DNA from: JBOHCT01 sp050699055
GTDB taxonomy: Bacteria; Actinomycetota; Actinomycetes; Streptosporangiales; JBOHCT01
Reading direction: 5' to 3'
NCBI GenBank assembly: GCA_050699055.1
Contig: JBOHCT010000001.1
Location: 1-57,870 of the forward strand
Length of the DNA stretch: 57,870 nucleotides
The position numbers were made by a program, and so were the translations under genes. Under the pieces are notes generated by a model. It had not been told where the DNA came from. It did no database searches and saw only the letters and a list, made by a program, of their open reading frames with translations. This document shows positions 24,607 through 33,442 of this stretch, in pieces. Positions within the stretch are counted from its first letter, which is position 1. Each line of letters begins with the position of its first letter.

Positions 24607-26118
24607 GTGGCGCACGGGCGGCGAGCTGTGGTGATCGTTCTTGCGCTGCTCAACGTGTTCGCGGTTGGCGCAAGCGTCGCCGTCGCCGTGCTGGCGCCCG
24701 CACCACCGCCTCCCCCACCGCGGCTCGCACAGCGCCGCGTGGTGACCCCGGCGCCTGCGCTGCGGCCCGTCGGCGAGAGCGCGCCCGTGCCGGACCCGAA
24801 GCGGCTCGCGGACGCCATGGCCGGGCCCATCGTCGACCACGCGCTCGGCTCTCCCCCCGCCGCTGTCGTGGTGGACGTCGCGACGGGACGCAGGTTGTAC
24901 GCCCACCACGCGGAGCATCCGTCCACGCCGGCCTCCACGACGAAACTCACGACCGCCACGGCCGTCCTGCGCGCGGTCGGGCCCGCCGAGCGGCTCGCCA
25001 CACGCGTGGTGCGCGGCACTGGCCCACACACGGTCATCCTGGTGGGCGGGGGAGACCCGACGCTGACGAGGACCCGCGATCCTGGCGCTTACCCGCGCTT
25101 CGCCAGCCTCGACCGGCTCGCGGCTCGGACCGTGCACGCGCTGAAGGGGACCCACACGACGACCGTGCGGCTAGGCTACGACGCGTCGCTCTACACGGGA
25201 CCGTCGACCCCGCCGACGTGGAAGCACTCCTACGTCTCCGGGGGCAACGTGGCGCCGGTCAGCGCGCTGGAACTGGATGAGGGACGGGTGCGGCCAGACG
25301 GCGACGCACGGGTCGGCAAGCCACCGAAAGCCGCGGCGGAGGCGTTCGCGGAGCTGCTCGACAAGCGAGGCATCACCGTCCGGCCGGGCATCCGGGAGCG
25401 GCACGCGCGAAGAAACGCGAAGGTCCTCGCCAAGGTGTCCTCACCTCCCGTGGCGACCCTCGTCGAGCACATGCTCACGTTCAGCGACAACGACCTCGCC
25501 GAGGCACTCGGCCGGCGCGTCGCCCTCGCCGAGGGGGAGCCGCCGTCCTTCGCCGGCGCCGCGCGGGCGATCACCTCCGTCCTCGGCGGGCTCGGCGTAC
25601 GCCGCGGCGTCGAGCTGCATGACGCCAGCGGCCTGTCACCCAAGAACGCGATCACGCCGCGCGCGCTCGTCACGCTGCTCAGGCTCGCCGCGTCGGCGCG
25701 GCATCCGAACCTGCGCCCGCTGGTCACCGGCCTTCCTGTCGCCGGCTTCTCAGGGACCCTCCGCTACCGGTACGACAGCGGCTCGGCGAAGGCCTCGCTG
25801 GGCCTGGTCCACGCGAAGACCGGCACGCTGAACGGGGTCAGCGCCCTCGCCGGGTACGCCTACGACGCCGACGGGCGGCTGCTGGCCTTCGCCTTCCTCG
25901 CGAACCACGTACAGAACGGAGGGACGTGGGCGGCCGAGGCCGCTCTCGACACGATGGCCGCCACGGTCGCGCGCTGCGGCTGCCGCGGCCACGCCTCTCG
26001 CACGCCCTCCGCTCCATCCCACGCGCCACGGTCTGAGCATCCGCGTCCTCCCTGGCGCGGTCTTTCAGACGTCTTTCCGGGTGAGATCGGGGTGTCTGCT
26101 TGTTCGCGGCACGGCTAG
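24607..26118 (+). CDS. dacB: D-alanyl-D-alanine carboxypeptidase/endopeptidase (PBP4 type)
   Basis: A 503-aa exported serine peptidase of the S13 family that trims or cleaves peptidoglycan peptides. An N-terminal hydrophobic segment (VIVLALLNVFAVGASVAVAV) and a Pro-rich stretch precede the catalytic domain. The SxxK motif is PASTTKLTTA, SxN is FSDNDLAEAL and KTG is HAKTGTLNG. GTG 24607 is chosen because GGAGGG ends exactly 7 bp upstream; GTG 24562 has nothing comparable. The last ~45 residues (RTPSAPSHAPRSEH onward) look non-homologous and include one copy of a 17-bp repeat (26055-26071). Confidence 0.93.
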   Translation: MAHGRRAVVIVLALLNVFAVGASVAVAVLAPAPPPPPPRLAQRRVVTPAPALRPVGESAPVPDPKRLADAMAGPIVDHALGSPPAAVVVDVATGRRLYAHHAEHPSTPASTTKLTTATAVLRAVGPAERLATRVVRGTGPHTVILVGGGDPTLTRTRDPGAYPRFASLDRLAARTVHALKGTHTTTVRLGYDASLYTGPSTPPTWKHSYVSGGNVAPVSALELDEGRVRPDGDARVGKPPKAAAEAFAELLDKRGITVRPGIRERHARRNAKVLAKVSSPPVATLVEHMLTFSDNDLAEALGRRVALAEGEPPSFAGAARAITSVLGGLGVRRGVELHDASGLSPKNAITPRALVTLLRLAASARHPNLRPLVTGLPVAGFSGTLRYRYDSGSAKASLGLVHAKTGTLNGVSALAGYAYDADGRLLAFAFLANHVQNGGTWAAEAALDTMAATVARCGCRGHASRTPSAPSHAPRSEHPRPPWRGLSDVFPGEIGVSACSRHG

Positions 26119-26134
26119 CGCGGTCTTTCAGACG
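26055..26134. repeat. 17-bp direct repeat at the dacB 3' end
   Basis: GCGCGGTCTTTCAGACG occurs at 26055-26071 inside dacB and again at 26118-26134 beginning at its last base. The spacing of 63 bp is a multiple of three. Confidence 0.85.
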
Positions 26135-26220
26135 CCACCCCCGGTAGTGGTACGTGTCCATGTCTGGCCGACGGGGACATACCGTGGACCAATGAGCCAG
26201 CCAGGAGACGAGGGCGACCG

Positions 26221-27318
26221 ATGACACAAATGATCGACTGGGACCTCGCCGTGTCCGCGGGCGCCCGGCTGTGCCGGCCCGGCCCGCCGGTGAGCCTCGC
26301 CGAGGCGCGGCAGGCCGTGGGCGAGCTGCGGAGCCTTTCGCGGGACGCGGCGCGGCACGTACGCGACTTCACCGGTATGGCCGGCACAGTTCCCGGTGAG
26401 GAGGCGATGGTCGTCGATCGCCCTGGCTGGATCAAGGCGAACGTCGACGGTTTCCGCGTTGTCCTGGAGCCGCTCGTGCAGAAGATGGCCGAGCGCAGGG
26501 ACGCGATGCCGGGCGGCGGCCTGGTCACCGCGGTGGGCTCGCGCGTCACTGGCGTGCAGGTGGGGACGATTCTCGCGTACATGGCGAGCCGGGTGCTCGG
26601 GCAGTACGAGCTGTTCCTTCCCCCCGACCCGACCGGACGCTCTCCCGCGGGCCGCCTCACTCTGGTCGCTCCGAACATCGTGAGCGTCGAGCGGGAGCTG
26701 CTCGTCGACCCCCACGATTTCCGGCTGTGGGTTTGCCTGCACGAGGAGACCCACCGCACGCAGTTCACGACCGTTCCCTGGTTGCGCGATCATGTGCAGA
26801 GCGAGATGACGGCGTTCCTGCTCGCCTCCGATCTCGATCCCGCGGCCATCCTCGATCGGCTGCGTGCCGCCGCCGACGCGGTCACCGACGTCGTACGCGG
26901 AGGGGACGCGAATCTCCTCGACGCGATCCAGACGCCCGAGCAGCGGGTGATCCTCGACCGGCTCACAGCCGTCATGACGCTCATCGAGGGACACGGCGAC
27001 TACGTGATGGACGGCGTCGGCCCGGACGTGGTCCCGAGCGTCGCCTACATCAGGGAGAGGTTCCAGAGGCGCCGCGAAGGCGGCAGTCGCCTGGACCGGG
27101 CGATCCGCCGTGTCCTCGGTATCGACCTCAAGATGAAGCAGTACGCGGAGGGTCGCCGCTTCGTGCAGACCGTGATCGAGCGTGCGGGCATGGAGGGCTT
27201 CAACCGCGTGTGGGCCTCGTCGCGGACCCTCCCGACCCGCGAGGAGATCCTGCGCCCCGAGGAGTGGCTCGCCCGCGTCGTCGGCGACGGCCAGGCGAGC
27301 GGCACGCACGGGACGTGA
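26221..27318 (+). CDS. Zinc-dependent metalloprotease-like protein (DUF2342, F420-associated)
   Basis: A 365-aa protein of the actinobacterial family annotated as 'coenzyme F420 biosynthesis-associated'. The HExxH motif HEETH is in VCLHEETHRTQF, near residue 180, inside a mostly helical protein. It is always found before tilS in this order. The link to F420 is phylogenetic co-occurrence, not biochemistry. No signal peptide is seen. Confidence 0.88.
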   Translation: MTQMIDWDLAVSAGARLCRPGPPVSLAEARQAVGELRSLSRDAARHVRDFTGMAGTVPGEEAMVVDRPGWIKANVDGFRVVLEPLVQKMAERRDAMPGGGLVTAVGSRVTGVQVGTILAYMASRVLGQYELFLPPDPTGRSPAGRLTLVAPNIVSVERELLVDPHDFRLWVCLHEETHRTQFTTVPWLRDHVQSEMTAFLLASDLDPAAILDRLRAAADAVTDVVRGGDANLLDAIQTPEQRVILDRLTAVMTLIEGHGDYVMDGVGPDVVPSVAYIRERFQRRREGGSRLDRAIRRVLGIDLKMKQYAEGRRFVQTVIERAGMEGFNRVWASSRTLPTREEILRPEEWLARVVGDGQASGTHGT

Positions 27319-27324
27319 GGCCGC

Positions 27325-28320
27325 ATGGGTCCCGCGCCCGCCGTCGCAGCGGTCCGCCGGGCCGTCCGCGTGCGCCTCGCCGACCTGCCCCGTGACGCGC
27401 TGGTGGTGGCGGCGTGCAGCGGCGGGCCTGACTCGCTCGCGCTCGCCGACGGGCTCGCCTTCGAAGCGCCGCGCACGGGTCTACGGGCCGCGGGCGTCAC
27501 CGTGGATCATGGCCTACAGCGCGGTTCCGCCGAGCGGGCGGACACCGTCGTCCGCGCGATGCGCGAACTCGGCCTCGACCCGGCCGAGAGTGTGCGCGTA
27601 CACGTGGGCGTGGTCGGCGGGCCCGAGGCCGCCGCCAGGGAGGCTCGTTACGCGGCGCTGGACGCCGCCGCCGAGCGTCTCGGTGCGGCGGCCATCCTGC
27701 TCGGACACACGCTCGACGACCAGGCGGAGACAGTCCTCCTCGGGCTGGCCCGTGGCTCCGGGGCGCGGTCGCTCGCCGGGATGCCCGCGGCATCCGGACG
27801 TTACCTGCGGCCGTTCCTAGGGCTCCCCCGTTCCACCACCCGGGCGGCCTGCCGCGCGCGTGGCCTGGAGCCCTGGGACGATCCGCAGAACGCAGACCCT
27901 TCCTTCGCCCGCGCCCGCGTGCGGTACGACGCGCTGCCCGTACTGGAGCGGACGCTCGGTCCCGGCGTCGCCGACGCCCTGGCTCGCAGCGCGCGGCTGC
28001 TCCGCGACGACGCGGACGCTCTGGACGCGTGGGCTGAACGCGCGGGCGAAGCGGCCCGCGACGCGGAGGACCCCGTGGAAGAGAGCCTCGACGTCAAGGT
28101 GCTCGCGGAGCTACCCGCCGCGGTCCGTCGGCGGGTGCTGCGTCGGGCCGCCCTCGCGGCGGGATGCCCGGCCGGTTCCCTCGGCGCCGTACATCTGGCG
28201 GCCGCAGAGGCGCTCGTCCTGCGTTGGCGAGGTCAAAAGGGCGTCGATCTGCCGGGCGGGGTGAGCGTGCTACGCCGATGTGGCAGGCTGGCGTTCCGTC
28301 GGGAGTGGCCGCGCAAGTAG
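27325..28320 (+). CDS. tilS: tRNA(Ile)-lysidine synthetase
   Basis: A 331-aa ATP-dependent enzyme converting the wobble C34 of the AUA-reading tRNA(Ile) to lysidine. The PP-loop SGGPDS is at residues 32-37, GHTLDDQAETVLLGLARG is the family signature, and RPFLGLPRSTTRAACR follows. ATG 27325 lies 6 bp after the preceding stop. The final codons (about residues 326-331) and the TAG stop lie inside the left arm of the hairpin element at 28304-28464, so the C-terminus may have been rewritten by it. Confidence 0.95.
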   Translation: MGPAPAVAAVRRAVRVRLADLPRDALVVAACSGGPDSLALADGLAFEAPRTGLRAAGVTVDHGLQRGSAERADTVVRAMRELGLDPAESVRVHVGVVGGPEAAAREARYAALDAAAERLGAAAILLGHTLDDQAETVLLGLARGSGARSLAGMPAASGRYLRPFLGLPRSTTRAACRARGLEPWDDPQNADPSFARARVRYDALPVLERTLGPGVADALARSARLLRDDADALDAWAERAGEAARDAEDPVEESLDVKVLAELPAAVRRRVLRRAALAAGCPAGSLGAVHLAAAEALVLRWRGQKGVDLPGGVSVLRRCGRLAFRREWPRK

Positions 28321-28464
28321 GGCGGTGGATCGAGGAGCCGGTCAGCTGAGCGAGCATGGCAAGGCGGAGGAAGGAGTCGCAGCGGGCCTGCGTCGACTGA
28401 CGACAACGGAGCCAGGCGAAGCTCAGGGGCCGGCGAGTCCAGCGGCCCTACTTGCGCGGCCACT
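28304..28464. repeat. Hairpin element, copy A (conserved core 28359-28408)
   Basis: A 161-bp element. Its outer 20 bases (28304-28323) are an exact inverted repeat of 28445-28464. Further inside, CTGAGC and GCTCAG pair. The centre, 28359-28408, matches 48518-48568 at about 47 of 51 positions, while the arms do not match the other copy in sequence. A small CGCAG/CTGCG hairpin sits within the core. The left arm contains the tilS stop codon. It could be a MITE-like element or a structured RNA in the 3' UTR. Confidence 0.8.
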
Positions 28465-28486
28465 GAATAGGTACCGGAGGGCCCCA

Positions 28487-29041
28487 GTGGACGACAACGA
28501 CGTCGCCGGCGACATCGCGAAGATCCTCGTCTCCGAGGAGGATATCCAGGCCAGGATCGCGGAGTTGGCCGGGCGGATCGACGCCGACTACGAAGGACGC
28601 GACCTGCTCCTTGTGGGGGTGCTCAAGGGCGCGATCATGGTGATGGCCGACCTCGCCCGCGCGCTGCACCTGCCCGTCGAGATGGACTGGATGGCGGTGT
28701 CGTCGTATGGCTCGGGCACGCGCTCGTCCGGCGTGGTGCGGATCCTCATGGACCTCGACCAAGACATCGCCGGCCGCGACGTGCTGGTCGTCGAGGACAT
28801 CATCGACTCCGGGCTGACGCTCTCGTGGCTGCTCGGCAACCTCCGGTCGCGCGGGCCGGCCTCGGTCGAGGTGTGCGCGCTGCTGCGCAAGCCGGAGACC
28901 GCGCGGATGAACACCGAGGTCCGCTACGTGGGCTTCGACATCCCGAGCGAGTTCGTCGTGGGCTACGGTCTCGACTACGCGCAGAAGTACCGCAACCTCC
29001 CGTTCGTCGCCACCCTTGCTCCGCACGTCTACGCTGGGTGA
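28487..29041 (+). CDS. hpt: Hypoxanthine phosphoribosyltransferase
   Basis: A 184-aa purine salvage enzyme transferring phosphoribose from PRPP to hypoxanthine or guanine. The PRPP loop is VLVVEDIIDSGLTLSW, LVGVLKGAIMVMADLAR is the PPi-loop region, and DIPSEFVVGYGLDYAQKYR is the purine-binding C-terminus. GTG 28487 follows CCGGAGG. The reading frame stays open upstream to 28280, but that stretch is the hairpin element, not protein. It sits in the conserved tilS-hpt-ftsH order. Confidence 0.95.
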   Translation: MDDNDVAGDIAKILVSEEDIQARIAELAGRIDADYEGRDLLLVGVLKGAIMVMADLARALHLPVEMDWMAVSSYGSGTRSSGVVRILMDLDQDIAGRDVLVVEDIIDSGLTLSWLLGNLRSRGPASVEVCALLRKPETARMNTEVRYVGFDIPSEFVVGYGLDYAQKYRNLPFVATLAPHVYAG

Positions 29042-29251
29042 ACCAGGGAACATCTGAGATGGGCGGGGCGTTGGATCGGACGCGTACTGAGCACGAAGCG
29101 CACACCCGGCGAGGCTGCGGCAGCGCCGGGTGCCGGTGTACCGTCTAGTGCGAATCATCGGGCTGGGCACGCACGACGTCCTTGACGCCGAAGCGGGTGT
29201 CGAGGCAGGGAGCTGATCAGGAGGCGACGGACCCACCAGGGTTCCTCATCG

Positions 29252-31306
29252 ATGGATCTCAAGCGCTATCTCCGCGGGCCGCTGCTCTGGATCCTGGCGA
29301 TCGGGCTGTTGGTCGTCATCCTGCTGCAGCTGTTCAGTCCCGGCGACTCGTACAAGAGCGTCGACACCTCGACCGTCGTTCAGGACATCAAGCAGAACAA
29401 GGTCGTGTCCGCCAAGGTCACGGACAAGGATCAAAAGATCCAGGTCACGCTGCAGAACGGCAAGAAGCTGCAGGCGTACTGGGTTCAGGGTCAGGGTGTC
29501 CAGCTGGTCAACCTGCTGGAGAAGAAGGTCGAGGCTGGCAACCTCGCGAAGGGTTACCAGGTCGAGGTCCCGCAGCAGAGCGTTCTCGTCCAGCTGCTGT
29601 TCAGCTTCCTACCCGTCGTCATCCTCATCCTGATCTTCCTGTGGATCATGAGCCAGATGCAGGGCGGCGGCTCCCGGGTGATGAACTTCGGCAAGTCCAA
29701 GGCCAAGCTGATCACCAAGGACACGCCCAAGACAACCTTCTCCGACGTCGCCGGGGCGGACGAGGCGATCGAGGAGCTGCAGGAGATCAAGGAGTTCCTG
29801 GAGGCGCCCGCTAAGTTCCAGGCGATCGGCGCCAAGATCCCCAAGGGCGTCCTGCTGTTCGGCCCCCCGGGCACCGGCAAGACCCTGCTCGCCCGCGCGG
29901 TCGCCGGTGAGGCGGGCGTACCGTTCTACTCCATCTCCGGCTCCGACTTCGTCGAGATGTTCGTCGGTGTCGGTGCCTCACGCGTCCGCGACCTGTTCGA
30001 ACAGGCCAAGGCCAACGCGCCGGCCATCGTGTTCATCGATGAGATCGACGCGGTCGGCCGGCACCGCGGCGCCGGGCTCGGCGGCGGCCACGACGAGCGC
30101 GAGCAGACGCTGAACCAGCTGCTCGTCGAGATGGACGGCTTCGACGTCAAGGGCGGCATCATCCTGATCGCCGCGACCAACCGTCCCGACATCCTCGACC
30201 CCGCGCTGCTGCGTCCCGGCCGGTTCGACCGCCAGATCGTCGTCGACAGGCCCGACCTCGAGGGCCGCAAGGGCATCCTGCGGGTGCACGCGCGCGGCAA
30301 GCCGCTGGCCAAGGACGTCGACCTCACGACCGTCGCCCGTCGCACGCCCGGCTTCACCGGGGCCGACCTGTCCAACGTCATCAACGAGGCGGCGCTGCTC
30401 ACCGCCCGGGGCAACCAGCGCCAGGTCACCATGGCCACGCTCGAAGAGGCCATCGACCGGGTGATCGCCGGCCCGGAGCGCAAGACCAGGGTGATGAGCG
30501 AGAAGGAGAAGAAGATCACCGCCTACCACGAGGGCGGTCACGCGCTCGTGGCCCACGCGCTGCCGAACTCCGACCCCGTCCACAAGGTGTCCATCGTGTC
30601 GCGGGGGCGCTCACTCGGGCACACGCTCGTGCTGCCGACCGAGGACAAGTACACCCAGACCCGCTCGGAGATGACCGACCAGCTCGCGTACCTGCTCGGG
30701 GGACGTGCGGCGGAGGAGCTCGTCTTCCACGAGCCCACGACCGGCGCGGCCAACGACATCGAGAAGGCCACGGAGATCGCCCGGCGCATGGTCACCGAGT
30801 ACGGCATGAGCGAGCGGCTCGGCGCCCGCAAGTTCGGGGCCGGCGACAGCGAGCCGTTCATCGGCCGCGAGTACGGCCACCAGCGTGACTACTCCGAGGA
30901 GATCGCGTCCGCGATCGACGCTGAGGTGCGGCGCCTGATCGAGGCCGCGCACGACGAGGCGTGGGAGATCCTCACCGAGTACCGCGATGTCCTCGACAAC
31001 CTCGTTCTCCGGATGGTCGACAAGGAGACCCTGGACAAGAACGAACTGCTCGAGATCTTCACCCCGGTCCGGAAGCGGGAGGCCCACCCCTCCTACACTG
31101 GCTACGGTAAGCGGCTGCCCTCGGCCAGGCCGCCGGTCACGACCCCGGAGGAGGTGGCTGTCGTACAGACCGGTGACTTGCAGGGCCTCGGCAACGGCAG
31201 CGGGCGCAGCGACGGCCGGCGTCAGCACGACGGCACTGCGCAGGCCGATACCGTTCAGGAGCAGGATGAGGAGCAGCAGTCGCCCCGTTACGACGCGGGG
31301 GACTGA
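29252..31306 (+). CDS. ftsH: ATP-dependent zinc metalloprotease FtsH
   Basis: A 684-aa membrane-anchored AAA+ protease. TM1 is at about residues 10-28, an extracytoplasmic domain runs to about 108, and TM2 is at about 110-134. Walker A GPPGTGKT is at 204-211, Walker B IVFIDEID at 259-266, the second region of homology NRPDILDPALLRPGRFDRQ near 311-329, and zinc-binding HEGGH at 426-430. A hydrophilic C-terminal tail of about 60 residues ends it. It degrades membrane and short-lived cytosolic proteins. It lies 210 bp after hpt and probably has its own promoter. Confidence 0.97.
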   Translation: MDLKRYLRGPLLWILAIGLLVVILLQLFSPGDSYKSVDTSTVVQDIKQNKVVSAKVTDKDQKIQVTLQNGKKLQAYWVQGQGVQLVNLLEKKVEAGNLAKGYQVEVPQQSVLVQLLFSFLPVVILILIFLWIMSQMQGGGSRVMNFGKSKAKLITKDTPKTTFSDVAGADEAIEELQEIKEFLEAPAKFQAIGAKIPKGVLLFGPPGTGKTLLARAVAGEAGVPFYSISGSDFVEMFVGVGASRVRDLFEQAKANAPAIVFIDEIDAVGRHRGAGLGGGHDEREQTLNQLLVEMDGFDVKGGIILIAATNRPDILDPALLRPGRFDRQIVVDRPDLEGRKGILRVHARGKPLAKDVDLTTVARRTPGFTGADLSNVINEAALLTARGNQRQVTMATLEEAIDRVIAGPERKTRVMSEKEKKITAYHEGGHALVAHALPNSDPVHKVSIVSRGRSLGHTLVLPTEDKYTQTRSEMTDQLAYLLGGRAAEELVFHEPTTGAANDIEKATEIARRMVTEYGMSERLGARKFGAGDSEPFIGREYGHQRDYSEEIASAIDAEVRRLIEAAHDEAWEILTEYRDVLDNLVLRMVDKETLDKNELLEIFTPVRKREAHPSYTGYGKRLPSARPPVTTPEEVAVVQTGDLQGLGNGSGRSDGRRQHDGTAQADTVQEQDEEQQSPRYDAGD

Positions 31307-31313
31307 GGCAGAC

Positions 31314-31928
31314 GTGGCCGGCGAGCACGCCGGTTTCGCCGGGCCTCGCGGCACGAGCGGCTTCGACCTTCCGCGGATCGAGCGTGCCGTGCGGGAGATC
31401 CTGATCGCGATCGGTGAGGACCCGGACCGTTCGGGGCTTCGTGCCACACCCACCCGCGTCGCCCGCGCGTACGCCGAGCAGTTCGCTGGCCTGCACCAGC
31501 GTCCCGAGGACATCCTGACGTCCATCCTCGACGCGGACCACGACGAGATGGTCCTCGTGAAGGACATCGAGGTGGCGTCCAGCTGCGAACACCACCTCAC
31601 CCCTTTTTACGGCCTCGCCCACGTCGGTTACATCCCGAACGAGAAAGGCCAGATCACCGGCCTGTCGAAGCTCGCCCGCCTGGTCGACCTGTACGCCCGA
31701 CGCCCACAGGTACAGGAGCGGATGACCGCGCAGGTCGCCGACGCGCTCGAAAGCGTGCTGGAGCCGCGCGGGGTGATCGTGATCGTCGAGGCCGAGCACC
31801 TTTGCATGACGATGCGTGGCGTACGCAAGCCCGGCGCCAAGACCGTTACCTCGGCCGTACGGGGGGAGTTCCGCGACTCCGACCGCACCCGCGCCGAGGC
31901 GATGAGCCTCATCCTCGGCCACGGCTGA
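31314..31928 (+). CDS. folE: GTP cyclohydrolase I
   Basis: A 204-aa enzyme making 7,8-dihydroneopterin triphosphate, the first step of folate synthesis. Zinc ligands Cys91 and His94 are in SSCEHHLTPF and Cys164 in AEHLCMTMRGV. GLSKLARLVDLYARRPQVQE is a family signature. GTG 31314 lies 7 bp after the ftsH stop. The 64-bp palindrome follows 12 bp after the stop. Confidence 0.97.
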   Translation: MAGEHAGFAGPRGTSGFDLPRIERAVREILIAIGEDPDRSGLRATPTRVARAYAEQFAGLHQRPEDILTSILDADHDEMVLVKDIEVASSCEHHLTPFYGLAHVGYIPNEKGQITGLSKLARLVDLYARRPQVQERMTAQVADALESVLEPRGVIVIVEAEHLCMTMRGVRKPGAKTVTSAVRGEFRDSDRTRAEAMSLILGHG

Positions 31929-31940
31929 CCCCGCGACTCG

Positions 31941-32004
31941 CGCCGATCTTGAACTTATCGGGGGGTTACTCGTGAGTAAGAGCCCGACAACTTCAAGATC
32001 GGCG
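31941..32004. repeat. 64-bp palindromic repeat, copy 1
   Basis: CGCCGATCTTGAA (31941-31953) is inverted exactly at 31992-32004, and the inside continues to pair down to TTACTC-GT-GAGTAA. The 44030-44093 copy is the same length with only scattered changes. It lies between folE and folP. A further half-site, CAAGATCGGCG, occurs just downstream (about 32027-32037). Confidence 0.88.
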
Positions 32005-32072
32005 ACTGAGGGGGTGGGGCGCGCCGCAAGATCGGCGATTGGGAGGCGCCCGGGCGTCGTTAGGGTGACTCT

Positions 32073-32999
32073 ATGACCGACGCCGCCACCCCGAGCGCGC
32101 AGACGCCGGCACCGGAGCCGGCGCCCGCCGTGCGGGGTATGCCGGCGCCCGGCCGCTGTCTGGTCATGGGCGTCGTGAACGTCACCCCCGACTCCTTCTC
32201 CGACGGCGGCCGGTGGTTCGACCGCGGTGCCGCGATCCGCCGCGGCCTCGACCTGCGCGACGAGGGCGCGGACATCGTCGACGTCGGCGGCGAGTCGACC
32301 AGGCCCGGTGCCGTGCGCGTCGACGAGGAGGAGGAGATGCGGCGGGTCGTCCCCGTCGTCGCCGAGTTGTCGGATGCCGCGGTCACGGTGAGCGTCGACA
32401 CCATGCGGGTGCGCGTGGCCGAGGCCGCGGTCGAAGCCGGAGCGCGCATGGTCAACGACGTGAGCGGCGGCCTGTCCGACCCGGAGATGCCGCGCGCCGT
32501 CGCCGACGCCGACGTGTCGTACGTCGTCATGCACTGGCGTGGCTACGGTCACGAGATGCAGCGCCGGGCGGTCTACCGGAATGTGGTGCGGGAGGTGGTC
32601 GACGAGCTGAGCGGGCGTATGGACGCCGTGACGGGTTGCGGGGTCGACCCGGAGCGCATCGTGCTCGACCCGGGCCTCGGCTTCGCCAAGACGGCGGAGC
32701 ACAACTGGACGCTGCTCGCCCACCTCGACCATGTGCGCGGGCTCGGCCGGCCGGTCCTCCTCGCGGCGTCGAGAAAGACATTCCTCGGCCGGCTCCTTGC
32801 CGCCCCCGACGGTACGCTCCGGCCGGTCACCGACCGCGAGGACGCCACCGTCGCGGCGACCGCGCTCGCCGCTTTCGCTGGAACGTGGGCGGTCCGCGTG
32901 CACGAGGTGCGCCCGAGCGCCGACGCCGTCCGGGTCGCCGCGGCCTGGCGGGCGGCGGAACAGGTAGCGGAGCAGGCGACAGAGCGGGCGGCGCGGTGA
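32073..32999 (+). CDS. folP: Dihydropteroate synthase
   Basis: A 308-aa TIM-barrel enzyme joining dihydropterin-PP to p-aminobenzoate. Signatures are MGVVNVTPDSFSDGGRW (pterin/PPi site), DVGGESTRPGA (flexible loop 2), MVNDVSGG, and VLDPGLGFAKTAEHNW. It has a ~30-residue Pro/Ala-rich N-terminal extension. The start ATG 32073 is the first in frame. Its stop overlaps the next gene's GTG by 4 bp. Confidence 0.96.
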   Translation: MTDAATPSAQTPAPEPAPAVRGMPAPGRCLVMGVVNVTPDSFSDGGRWFDRGAAIRRGLDLRDEGADIVDVGGESTRPGAVRVDEEEEMRRVVPVVAELSDAAVTVSVDTMRVRVAEAAVEAGARMVNDVSGGLSDPEMPRAVADADVSYVVMHWRGYGHEMQRRAVYRNVVREVVDELSGRMDAVTGCGVDPERIVLDPGLGFAKTAEHNWTLLAHLDHVRGLGRPVLLAASRKTFLGRLLAAPDGTLRPVTDREDATVAATALAAFAGTWAVRVHEVRPSADAVRVAAAWRAAEQVAEQATERAAR

Positions 33000-33442
33000 G
33001 TCGGCTCGGTCCCCAGCCGGAGGGCCCGGGGCCCGACGCCCGGGCGGTCGAGGCCGCGAACGCGGAGCTGTACGCCGCCTTCGAGGAAGGTGATCTCGAT
33101 CGCATGGAGGAACTGTGGGTGGGCGGACCCTTCGCCGATAGCGCCGTGTGCGTCCATCCCGGTTCGCCTCCGCTGCGGGGACGAGAGGAGGTTCTCCGCT
33201 CCTGGACCCTCCTGATGGCCAATTTCCCCTACGTCCAGGTCGTGCTGACCGACGTCGACGTCTCCGTGGCCGGCGACGTCGCCGTGGTGACCTGCGCCGA
33301 AAACACGCTCGCCGGTGAGGGTGACCGGGAGATCAGCTTCGACTACGGGGGAAGGGTCGCCGTGACGAATGTGTTCCGACGTACGGAAGAAGGGTGGCGA
33401 CTGTGGATCCACCACGGATCGCCCGTGCTGAGCGATCCGTGA
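32996..33442 (+). CDS. SnoaL/NTF2-like protein in the folate operon
   Basis: A 148-aa protein with a cone-shaped alpha+beta pattern (EAANAELYAAFEEGDLDRME, then WTLLMANFPYVQVVLTDVDV, ending WRLWIHHGSPVLSDP) typical of nuclear-transport-factor-2-like proteins. It is wedged between folP and folB with 4-bp overlaps on both sides, so it is co-translated with them. A role in folate metabolism is suggested only by position. No catalytic site is assigned. Confidence 0.85.
   Translation: MSRLGPQPEGPGPDARAVEAANAELYAAFEEGDLDRMEELWVGGPFADSAVCVHPGSPPLRGREEVLRSWTLLMANFPYVQVVLTDVDVSVAGDVAVVTCAENTLAGEGDREISFDYGGRVAVTNVFRRTEEGWRLWIHHGSPVLSDP

Noticed and set aside
28280..28486. N-terminal extension of hpt
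   Set aside because: The frame is open but falls in the hairpin element; the ribosome-binding site and homology start at GTG 28487.
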